DNA of 64,000 nt from Hirundichthys speculiger (taxonomy: Eukaryota; Chordata; Actinopteri; Beloniformes; Exocoetidae): contig JAGFBZ010002268.1 of assembly GCA_018398805.1 (NCBI GenBank), positions 1,736,001 to 1,800,000 of the forward strand. Direction: 5' to 3'. A program made the position numbers and the translations under genes. Of the stretch, positions 36,146 through 45,960 are shown piece by piece (positions within the stretch are counted from its first letter, which is position 1; each line of letters opens with the position of its first letter). The notes under the pieces were generated by a model. It was not told the origin of the DNA. It saw only the letters and a list, made by a program, of their open reading frames with translations, and did no database searches.

Positions 36146-36180
36146 TCAAGTATGTGATTGATGGGAAATCACATACTTGA
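36146..36180. repeat. Perfect 14-bp inverted repeat with 7-base loop
   Basis: TCAAGTATGTGATT, loop GATGGGA, AATCACATACTTGA. It lies just before a Tc1-like end at 36208, and TCAAGTATATTTAAATATAC follows, so it may belong to the flank of that element. Confidence 0.85.
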
Positions 36181-36207
36181 CTGGCGATCAATCAAGTATA
36201 TTTAAAT

Positions 36208-36830
36208 ATACACTATATTGTCAAAAGTATTCGCTCACCTGCCTTGACTCACATATGAGCTTTAGTGACATCCCATTCCTAATCAATATGATATCGGTCC
36301 ACCCTTTGCAGCTAGAACAGCTTCAACTCCTCTGGGAAGGCTGTCCACAAGGTTTAGGAGTGTGTTTATGGGGATTTTTGACCATTCTTCCAGAAGAACA
36401 TTTGTGAGGTCAAACACTGATGTTGGACCAGAAGGTCTGGTTCTCAGTCTCTGCTCTAATTCATCTCAAAGGTCTTCTATCAGGTTGAGGTCAGGACTCT
36501 GTGCAGGCCAGTCATTCATCCACACCAGACTCTTCCATCCATGTCTTTATGGACCTTGCTTTGTGCACTGGTGCACAGTCATGTTGGAAGACGAAGGGGC
36601 CAGCTCCAAACTCTACAGTTTTGGTGGCTCTGTACTTCAAGAGGTGCAGTAGCGTCCAAAATCCTTGATCAGGTGGAGTGAAAGAAAGAGATGAAGTTCT
36701 CAGGGCACAGACAGAAAACCAGTTTGTCATGGGTTAAAAGATCAGTGTTCATGAAAGCAGCTGCAAATTCTCCAGCTGTGGTGGATGTGACAAAGGTCCA
36801 GTATATGACCCTGCTCATGTGTGAGGACAT
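36208..36830 (-). pseudogene. Tc1-like transposon remnant with transposase C-terminal part
   Basis: The plus-left end TATACACTATATTGTCAAAA is the usual terminus of a fish Tc1-like family. On the minus strand, a frame contains GPFVFQHDCAPVHKARSIKT (residues around the second catalytic Asp) and ends soon after at 36512. Beyond this stop, the other frame gives the expected downstream transposase motifs in degraded form. The opposite terminal repeat is missing, so the copy is truncated in the 5' half. Catalytically dead. Confidence 0.8.
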
Positions 36831-38193
36831 TAACTAATTGAGGCAGGTCAAAATAGGTGTAATATCACAGCGCTAACTACCACACCGCTATGCATTTTGA
36901 CTGATGACATATTTGTGCAAAATTGGTTTTGTCATTTTCATCAGTTCTAGAACGTGTTAGCCCTCTCTGCTTCCTACTTGCCTTACTGTAGCAGTGCGTG
37001 AGTTTTTGGGTGGTAAGTGGGTTTCATTTTCTCAACTGGCTTGTAGGAGAAATAGCCACTTTTGCTGCTGATCCCAACGCTGCTTGTCAGTAACATCTCT
37101 GGTTAATCTCCATTTCAGGTTGCAGCCCAACAAGACAGATCTTAACTTTACAATATCTGCATCAGATATTGCTGTGCAATATGACCTTAAATTAATATAA
37201 CAATTAACTGAACATGTTACCTCAATTATAATTAATTAACCATTATTTTAGCTTTGTTTTATTTTTTGCCCTTACAGATCATCGATTTTTATCTAACTTT
37301 TTGCTGAAAATATGCTCAGTTATTAAACCTGGGATACACACAGATTAACTATTTTATGGTTATTAATCAAATATGTCAAACAAATGAAATAATTGACAAG
37401 GGAAATTATTACATCAGATATAGGATGGATGGATGTCTGGATGTCAGTTTGATTCATTTTAAATTAATTACCCAGCTCTACTGCATCATTTATATTTTCA
37501 GTAATTATCAAAACTACTCTAGAGCTCCTTGCAGTGGTCACTGCTGCTTCAACACCACTGAGAATAAACACACAGATGGCTTAAATGGCTCTAGATCAGT
37601 TTCCATCTCTCAGTGTCGAGTGCAACCAACACTATAAATATAAAAATAATTGGCATGTTTTCCTGAATGGTACACTATTCCCTAAGGAAGTGCAAACAGA
37701 ATCTGAATTAAAATGAATAAATATGTGCCTGTAAGGAAGAAACTGCTGGGCAGGTTTTACTGCTACATACATCTGACCAATCATGAACCCCACATTACTC
37801 AGTCTCCACTTTATTCAAGCACTTGAAAGCCTCTAAAGTTTTTTCTACGTGGTGTCTTTGTTCAAATGTTTAAATGACATCAGCTGTGAAACTATGAAAA
37901 AATAAAGAGTCAAAGAAAATTATGACTTTAGGTGCTGTTGTAAGAGAGGAGAGAAAAAGGTTTGGCTGCTTCCACTAAATATAGCACTCAGGCTGAAACT
38001 GAAATTATGTGATTAAACAAAAAGTAGGCCATTTGTTCATTTCTTTAATAAAACAAAGAATCTTACAGCATTTGTGTTTTTATGAAAATCTTTTATGCCC
38101 AAGGGCATAAAATTTACATTTGGAAGACTGATGGTAATCTTTAAAACAAAATACTAATGAACGCCCCCAGGCTTGATGCAAAACATGACCAGG

Positions 38194-39408
38194 CGGTAGG
38201 GACCGACCGATTGTGGGCGCCGATATTTGGTATTTTGACGTATATCGGCATCAGGCTTTTTTTTAATCCAACGGGTTGATTTAAAACTAGTTATTTTGAC
38301 TCAGAGGCAGCCGTGTCTCTCTGTCTCCAGCATTGTCCCGCCTATGGCGCCATCTGATCGGTGACGCAAACATGCAAGGGTAATAGGCAGAGCCAATCAG
38401 AAGCCAAAACTGTTTCAGGGTTCTGAAATACACGGCGGAGGCGGAGAGAAAAGTTTTCTCATGTGTAGAAGCTCCAGAGGGAGTATGGATGTGTCAAAGG
38501 TACGTTAACATAGAAAACTTTCCTGTAAATGTAATAAACATCCCAGTCTTCCAAGTTTTTTTTTTAAAAAAGTAGTTTTGCTGGTTCTGCGATTTATATA
38601 TAAAAAAAATATCTGCCATGTCTCCATGACAACAACAGGGCATCGTCTGCACTCGCGACAACTGAACACTGATACTGAAAAAAGACTACAAGAGTAAACC
38701 ATAAAGACTGAGAGAACACAAATATGCCACCAAAAAGGTATACTGCAGAAAGTTTAGAGTGAGTTAGAAACTTGTCAGGGACTGAAGAAAAACAGAGGAA
38801 ACTGACAGCTATGAAAAAAAAAAATCAAAGAAGGCAATTATTACCTGCTCCTATTGCCTGATGCGACTTGTAAATATTCTCCCTCTTCACAATGTATTTT
38901 TGACAAATGCAATTAGTACTCCCCAGAAAACACGGTACAAGTAATGTTACTATGAGCAGAATACAGCAAAAATGTAATAAAGATAAGCGGAAGCTCTGCT
39001 AGCTCGTAGTACCTCTGAAGTGTCTGACGTGTCTGTGAATCGCTTGAAACAAAGATGCTGAAAATATCGATTTGTAAACAGTCCGTTGCAGTCAAAGCGT
39101 GTGCGTAACTGAGAAAGTTATTCTAAATTCAGTCCGGTTTTATTGCAGGAGAGCATGAAGAGGATATAGAATAGTGTGAGACACAGGAGAAGCAGAAGAA
39201 CAGCAAAGCAGCGTCCGTCTGAGAGAAAACAGTAGGACAATAATTAGCTTCTTGATTATAGAGTTATTTAACTTCTTCTTTTCTGTTGAGTAGAATATCA
39301 TATTGCTATTATACTTTCTTTAAGCTAAGGTAATTAGCAGTCCTTGACTGCTAATGATCAGTATCGGTATCGGCCCTAAATAAAAACTATATAGGTCGAT
39401 CCCTACCG
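38194..39408. mobile_element. Non-autonomous inverted-repeat element (hAT-like) without clear TSD
   Basis: Left CGGTAGGGACCGACCGAT and right (reverse complement) CGGTAGGGATCGACCTAT agree at 16 of 18 positions. Further in, CGCCGATATTTGGTATTTTG (left) and GTATCGGTATCGGCCC (right) are typical subterminal text of fish hAT elements. I could not find an 8-bp duplication outside the ends. The 1.2-kb body has no transposase. Confidence 0.7.
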
Positions 39409-39430
39409 TGGGGGTCTATTTGGACCCCCA
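39409..39430. repeat. Short hairpin next to the element end
   Basis: TGGGGGTC, loop TATTTG, GACCCCCA. It starts directly at the right end of the 38194-39408 element. Confidence 0.8.
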
Positions 39431-39681
39431 AAATTCCAATATTGTTCTTAGATTAGCTTACACAGACCACCGTGACTGGCTGCGGTTGGTCTTTGTAAGG
39501 TCTGAGGACACAGCTTGGTTTAGCCGTGCTAAAAGTAGCAGTCATTTCAGCAGCAGCGTTCCCGAAACAATATCTGAGACGGCAGGTCTGCTGTGAAGGC
39601 CTGCAGCTGAGCTGTAGCTCCCAGCAGTTTTTCTTGGAAGAGTCCATGAACAGTTCAGGTCCTTCAGCCGGCCAGCCGGGC

Positions 39682-39757
39682 CTGCTAGACCTGCACATGG
39701 AGCTCCACCGTGGAGTTCTCTTGCTCCAAGGTGGAGCTCCATGTGCAGGTCCAGCAG
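39682..39757. repeat. 76-base near-perfect hairpin
   Basis: Arms 39682-39709 and 39730-39757 are complementary at 27 of 28 positions; the left arm includes ACCTGCACATGGAGCTCCAC. After one mismatch (39710/39729), five more pairs (TGGAG with CTCCA) extend the stem, leaving the 8-base loop TTCTCTTG. It is GC-rich and in the intron. Not recognised as a known RNA gene or transposon end. Confidence 0.85.
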
Positions 39758-41885
39758 CCCCTGAGCCATGGACAGAGATGGCCCACTGTCACAAAGTCAA
39801 ACCAAAACAAAAGGGACAAAGCTCAAGTGACAAGCAAGCTAAATATGTGGCATAAAAATGCCATGTGGTTTCCTAACACCATGGTCAGTGAGGCAGAGGT
39901 CAGTTGGACTGGCTGTATCACTAACCATGCCACTGGAGTTGGGCACTAGCTGCTCAGTGAACTCTGCTGCTTAGCAGCCACGAGAAACCTCCATCTTCTG
40001 AGTCTGAGCTGGTCTCTCTCTCCTGCAGCAGTGAAAGCACTGCAAATGCCAGCAACGTTTGCAAAACAAGGCCAGCATTGCTGCAAGGACAAATTTTGAT
40101 TTATGTTGGCGTTTATTCAGCACCAACTGAATAAAGTGACTAAAAACTTGTTGTTGGTTGGCACACACATTTCTGACAATAATTACTTGTGGCTTTGTAG
40201 GATCATTGCTGATTTACAACTAGAGAATGGAAGCAAAATAAAAAGAGTCTTTAAATCACAATCTCTGTTGCAGCATAAAGTGACCCTGATGTTTTGATTG
40301 GAAAGGACTAAAGACTGTTGTTGAAAAGCTGCAAAGTGTACAAACTCTGCTTTTGTCATTTCCTCTGATTACACTTACAATGTTTAAATAAGTCAGGAAA
40401 CCTTTTGAAAGTTCAACCCCAAACTACATTCTGAGTTCATGATGTGACAGTTAGCATGGTCTTTTATCGCCATCTATAAATATTTTAAAACAACACAACG
40501 ATAATGGAAATCCATTATGCAATTTCATCTAAATGTACTCAGCTACTTTGAACAAGCAAGAAACAGAACTATATTGATGACCATGTGGTTTCAGCTAATA
40601 GCCTTTTAAAATGGACGATTGATCTTCTCTGGCAATTATTTTAAAGGAACCTTGGAAAGAAAAGTTTAAAGAGGAATGCAGATTGTAGACAAACAACACA
40701 AACCCAGGCACTTGTGTCAGTAAAAAGAAATACTAAAGGTGTCTGCGTAACTCTTAAAACCTAACCCTGCCATTAGGAAATTCAAGGCAGAGACTGACCG
40801 GGTGCTTTTGAAATCAGGTCTCCTCTCGTTAATCAAGTCTTGTTTCAGTAAAAACAGTGCTTCAGACTGATGAGATACACTTCATTCAATCAAATCACAA
40901 TTTTTCTGCAACATCTAAAATACAAAAAGAACCTTGTCAAAATATACGCCCTCAAACCCATCCCTCACATTAAACATATTTTTGCAAGTGAGTCCTATAA
41001 AGGCTGGGCATAAAATTCCATTTTGTCTGTCTTTGGGTTGCAGGAAAAATACATTTGTAAAATGTCCTTCCAAACTGTAAAATAAAAATGCATCAAACTG
41101 TTTTCACTGGCATGACGAATAGATTGTGCTCTTGTACCAGCACAATGAAGGTAAAAAGACAGCCCACAGACAGAACGTAAAAGAGTAGAGACTTTCAAAT
41201 GCAAAAAGGACCTAATTATTACATGCTGTAATATGTAAGTAATATAATAAAATAAGTAATAACTAATTAGTAATAGAATAAAATAGCTTGTGGTCACAAC
41301 TTTCACTTTTTTCATACTTTTTTTCTTCTTTTTGCACATTACATGCACAAAGGACCTCTTGTTCTTTATGAAATATGTGGGCCAATCTTAATAACACACA
41401 ATTGACACTAATTTAAAAGTCAGAATTCAAGTCAATAAATTACAACCTCAATCCTGAAAGAGTCGAGACATGGCATAAAATGTTAAAAAAAAAAAAAATG
41501 GAAATAAAAAGAGAATCCAAAGATTTTCAAATAATTCAAGGAAAAATCAATTATTGGATGCCTATGATCTTTGGACCCCTGGGTGGCGTGGAATTAAAAA
41601 CAGGGATTGTTCTGTGGTGGAAAACAACTGCACTGGCTCAGGAACACTTCTGGAAATTACTTTCTACCAACAGTACCATCCTCAAATACACGTTAACACT
41701 CACTTTCTGCATTTGTTATGTTTTCTATGTTTTCTACTTCTATGCTCTATTCTAGTTTATTCTCAACAAATTAGGGGTTAATGAAATTTAAAAAAAAACA
41801 TTGCATTCTGTTTTTATTGACATTTTACTAACTCAAACACCATTATATGGGCTCCAAAGCTTTGGTAGTAGATAAGAATGAATAT

Positions 41886-42075
41886 TCTGGGCCGCTGGGT
41901 AGATCAGTGGATTTAAGTGGGCAGCCCACGTACCACATACGCTACAGTCTACAGTCCTACAGCGGTCGCAGCTTCCACTCCCAGCCTGTCACCCTTTCCT
42001 GCATGTCTTCCCTGTTCTCTCTCTGCCCCAATTTCCTATCCCTGTCCTGTGAATAAAGGCCACTAGAGCCACAGA
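41886..42075 (+). repeat. tRNA-derived SINE-like copy 2
   Basis: The A-box-like GGGTAGATCAGTGGA is near the start and the B-box-like GCTTCCACTCCC is about 80 bases later. CCAGCCTGTCACCCTTTCCT, GCATGTCTTCCCTGTTCTCT and an AATAAAGGCCACTAG ending follow. Layout fits a tRNA-derived SINE with a non-tRNA tail. Related to 7226-7385. Confidence 0.65.
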
Positions 42076-42615
42076 AATATAAGAAGAAAACAAAAAAGAA
42101 TAAATACTTGTTTTCAGGGGTTTCATGATTGTGTGGCTTGCAGAACCAGTGTGGCCCACTCCTGCGTAACCAAGCGAGTGTGGTTTACACACGGGCAGCA
42201 CTGAACGAGTTAAGTCCAAAGGAATTATTAATGTGTGGGAAATCAACTGAGGAGTGCCCAACAGAAGGGTAATTGGGGAGGTAAAAAAATAAAAACTCAA
42301 GTGCAGTGTGTTGTTTCACAGACAGGTGATGGTCTTGACTCGCTGAGTGTGTGAGCTCTGAACACCCAAAGAGAAAAAATTTGGACATCCACATAAATGA
42401 ATACCCAGATATCCGATCATTCAGGTCCAGCCCAACACTTTACACAGTGTTCCAGCTTTTTTGGATATACTATAAGTTTCTCTAGGTTCCAAACAAACAG
42501 TGAAGGTCAGGGTTTAAGCCTTTAAATTCATGTGTACAGTGACTCAAAAATATATATTTCACATTTTAAAACACTAGAATTAAAAGCAGAAGAATTAAAA
42601 AGGAAAATGTCTCAC

Positions 42616-43134
42616 CTTCCACTCCACTGATACATTTGACTCGGTCACGAACTTCCACATTGTATCCCTCAAAAGACATGAAGACTCCCTCGGGATGGTA
42701 GGGCTCACGCTGGGTGTACACCTTTGAGTAGCTGTGCTGGAATTCAAAACGATCGTAGCCGTCGTACTGAACAACTTTGCCGTACACCTCAAAGTATTTT
42801 TCCATCCAGCTGAAGGGCAGGTAGACGTCTCCGCCCTCCCGTCTGCCTTTGATTGTAGACTCGTCATTGATCAGGCAGTCAATCTCGTTCATACTTGATT
42901 CCACCAACAGCCCCGACGAACAGGGGGGGGCTCCGGAGGTTGAGGGGGATGTTGTTGGCTGCTGATGCTGGCATCTCCAATCTTAGGACTTGGAACCACA
43001 AAAGCAGCTCGGGGTAGGAAGCGTATGGAGGTGTCACTGGAGCAGCGGTTCCACAGCAGCACAGTGATGAGCGTGAAGAGGGCGCAGATAACGATGAGGG
43101 TCTTGTAGTTCACCCGAGCAGCCAAGCAGCGCAT
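42616..43134 (-). CDS. glce: glce first coding exon (exon A), with an apparent 1-base frameshift
   Basis: Starts at ATG 43134-43132 with [20 protein letters not shown], matching the vertebrate GLCE N-terminus: a short cytosolic tail and a type II signal anchor at about residues 12-29 that fixes the enzyme in the Golgi membrane. A Pro-rich stem follows ([10 protein letters not shown]). At the C8 run 42923-42930 the reading frame must change by one base. In the register as given, translation stops at 42889-42891; in the alternative register the protein continues [20 protein letters not shown] through [20 protein letters not shown] to VKCISGVEG. Both halves are clearly GLCE. A length of nine C would restore the frame. 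The donor GGAAG|GTGAGA joins exon B in phase 1. The total length would be about 596 residues, against 617 in human; the missing residues are in the variable stem. Confidence 0.95.
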
Positions 43135-43147
43135 GATCTCAACTTGC
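43135..43147 (-). other. glce: glce 5' UTR portion of exon A
   Basis: An acceptor-like TGTCACTCAG ends at 43148. The 13 bases GCAAGTTGAGATC then precede the start codon, implying a non-coding exon further upstream. The start codon is chosen by agreement with the invariant [10 protein letters not shown] beginning. Confidence 0.6.
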
Positions 43148-43978
43148 CTGAGTGACACAACCACAAGTGGCAATTCAGTAACATGTACACTGATGATTTG
43201 TCAACATTTGGCTGAGATAATAAAACTTCATCTGGTAATGGTTTGTTTTTTTAAAACCTGTCCCACCTTTTTTTAATTACTGTAAAAAGTCAGTTGATTT
43301 CAATTAATAATTGAAATCGTTATTATTAGGAATGTAAAAATTTAAATCTAACCAAAAAGCCCAATCCATGGCAGTTTAAAGACAGAGACAGTAGAGTAAA
43401 ACTGCTCTCTGGTAAGTCACAAATTGCTTCATCAAACACTGCACAAACCTGGTATGTAGCTGTTTGCATGCCTGATCCGTAAATGTCAGATTGTAACCCA
43501 TGAAGAGACTGTAAATTTGGATGAGTCAGAGGGCAATGTTGGTACATGCATATTCTAATTAATATTGCATGCACTGAATTAATAAAAGGAAAACAAAAAA
43601 TGCATTGGCACAAATACCAGCCTGTGTGTAAAACTTCGGTTTGTGTTTTGACTGATAGTTTTTGCAAGTTGTCTCATTGACACAGGTGACAGTTAGTTCT
43701 TTTTAATGTAGTTTTTGTTTTGCATAGACCTGCTGCTCAAATCATTTCTGTTCTTCATTATAATGTTCTTGGGCACATCTACCATTTAAGGGATCATTTA
43801 AGACCTGTGCTTTCTTTTAGCTTAAACTATCTTGGGTCAAACGCTGTAAAAACTCTCAACACTAATAAACAAGTTATACTTTGCTTTGATAACAGCATGT
43901 ATATTAAAAAGCTGACAAATTGTATGATTGTTTGCTTTCTAGGATTATTCCCTGTGATTTCCTGCCATGAGGCAGTTG

Positions 43979-45139
43979 TAGGGCTGGGCGATAAATCGAT
44001 TTAATTGATTAATTCGAATTTGTACTTAATGTCGATTTGTTTTAATGAAAATCGATTTTCTCATTAACATCCGCCACCAGCGCCTGCCTGCTGGGCTCCC
44101 GTAGGTCAGAGAGCGCCCCCCTCGCGCGCCCCCCTCCCCACCCGCGCTAGGTACACAAACAAGCAAGCAGTGCTGATCTTACACCGAAGAAAAGAAACGT
44201 ATCCTCGGTTATTTGGAATTGGTTCGGGTTCGTGGCGTCAGACACAGAACAAACAGCACCTCGCTGCAAAGTCTGTTTAAAGGCTGTTGCTACCAAAGGT
44301 AGCAGTACTACAATTTACTGCAGCACCTTAAACAGAAGCATGCTGCCGAGTTGGAGAGGTGTTGCTCCCTACGAAAAAAATGACCGCGGCAGCCCAAGCA
44401 CCGCCACCAGAAACAACCTACCGTCTTGGAAACGTTGACAAACTGTATCCTGTATGATAAGAAAGGAGCCTGGTGGAAAGCTGTCACGGATGCAGTCGTG
44501 ATGTATATTGCAAGAGATATGGTGCCCATATACACCGTGGAAAAGCCGGGGTTTATTCACCTGCTCAAAGTTTTGGATCCCAGGTACGTGATACCAGGCT
44601 GCAAATATTTTTCTGACGTTGCCTTGCCTCGTAAATTACAATGGAAGCCTAAAATTAAATTTTTAATTTTATTTGATGCAGATGTTTAAGTTAAGTTAAC
44701 ATGCTTCAGAGAATCAAAATAGTGCCCAAATACTTTTTGTTTACCACACAAGCACCTCCTTATTATGCAAAACATGTTCAGGTAACCGAGAGTTTTGGTT
44801 GCACTTTATTTTGTCAACCTCAAAAAAGGGGTCTTATAATACTATGTTTTACTTATTTTTTGTGTCATTTAGAAACTAGATTACTGAAAAGTTACATTGT
44901 CACTGTTCACAATGGCAGGCAGGGCTTGCCATCTCTTTTTTTGTGGCTTGTTTATGTAACTGAAACCCCAGAAGGGAAAATTTAAACAAAATAACACTGA
45001 AACTTGTTTTGAACAATTTCTTTGTCATCTACAAATTGATTTTAGGTAGGGGGTGAAAAAAAATCGATTTAAATCGTGAATCGGGATTTTTTCTGAAAAA
45101 ATCTGAGATTTTTTTTTTAGGCCATATCGCCCAGCCCTA
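43979..45139 (+). mobile_element. hAT element with perfect 8-bp TSD and transposase remnant
   Basis: Termini TAGGGCTGGGCGATAAATCG and (right) ATATCGCCCAGCCCTA are inverted repeats. GGCAGTTG flanks both sides perfectly (43971-43978 and 45140-45147). Subterminal AAATCGATTT motifs occur at both ends. It retains fragments of a BED-finger transposase at 44232-44689. Length 1161 bp, hence internally deleted. Confidence 0.93.
44232..44689 (+). pseudogene. hAT transposase remnant (BED finger plus downstream block)
   Basis: First frame: CKVCLKAVATKGSSTT, the beginning of a BED finger whose His pair is lost by frameshift. Second frame from about 44456: GAWWKAVTDAVVMYIARDMV and EKPGFIHLLKVLDPRYVIPG, the conserved segment of ZBED1-like hAT transposases, ending LPRKLQ before a stop at 44687. 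The catalytic RNase H-like core is absent. Frame breaks and deletion make it non-functional. Confidence 0.8.
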
Positions 45140-45159
45140 GGCAGTTGTCAAACAGATTT

Positions 45160-45960
45160 CAGCAAATTACTACTCCTGGAAGAGAAACAACACTGCCTGT
45201 CCAAAAACAAAAAAAGTCCCACACCAATATTTCATTGGCAGTGACATCATTTTCATCAAGTTTCTGCAACGTCACAACATTTATTTCCGCTCAGAGTTGT
45301 AATTTTACACCAAGATCTTGTATTGGTGATGGGAGAGTCAGAACACTGCACATTCTTCTCTAACACATCCCAAAAATTTTCAATGGGGTTCAGGTCTGGA
45401 CTCTGTGGTGGCCAATCCATGTGTGAAAATGATGTCTCATGCTCCATGAACCAGTCTTTCACAATTTGAGCCTGATGAATCCTGGCATTGTCATCTTTAA
45501 ATATGCCTGTGCCATCAGGGAAGAAAAAAACTCCACTGATAGAATAACCAGGACATTCAGCATTTTCAGGTAGTCAGCTAACCTCATTCTTTGGGCACAT
45601 CAACATCATCACCATCTCAGTTACCCTCACTGATGAGTGGTTTTCTTAAGGCTACATAGCTGTTAAGTCCCAATCCCTTGAATTCCCTTCACATCATCCG
45701 TGTGGACATGCTCTTACTTTCACCATTAAACATAGCTGTGAGTTTGACTGTTGATTTTTCTCCATGACTTTATTTCATTAAATGATTTTTGTAGTCTCAG
45801 CAATCTCCTCAAATGTTTTCTTTGCTTGATGGACGCCAATCATTTGATCATTCTGAAACAGATTAATGCATTTTCCACGACCACAGGATGCATCTTCCAA
45901 CATGGTTGTTTAAGAAATGAGAAGCTACCACTGCATCAGTTGGGGTTAAATAACTTGTTG
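45160..45960 (-). pseudogene. Tc1-like transposase relic
   Basis: On the minus strand [20 protein letters not shown] (second catalytic Asp) is followed by [20 protein letters not shown] with the third acidic residue, then ends in VLEKNV and disturbed sequence. Further upstream, between about 45600 and 45850, short segments resemble the helix-turn-helix part with stops and shifts. The segment with the first catalytic Asp is missing. The hAT element 43979-45139 is inserted next to its 3' side. Confidence 0.75.

Larger units (their letters stand above)
31227..42615 (-). other. glce: glce intron A-B (11.4 kb), transposon-rich
   Basis: Donor GGAAG|GTGAGACA at 42616/42615; acceptor TTCCACACAG at 31227. 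Contains the nested pair 31973-33089, a Tc1-like remnant (36208-36830), the inverted-repeat element 38194-39408, several hairpins, and a SINE-like copy (41886-42075). The stretches 31227-31972, 33098-36145, 36831-38193 and 39431-41885 show no exon or recognised element apart from listed hairpins and A-rich runs. Confidence 0.9.
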
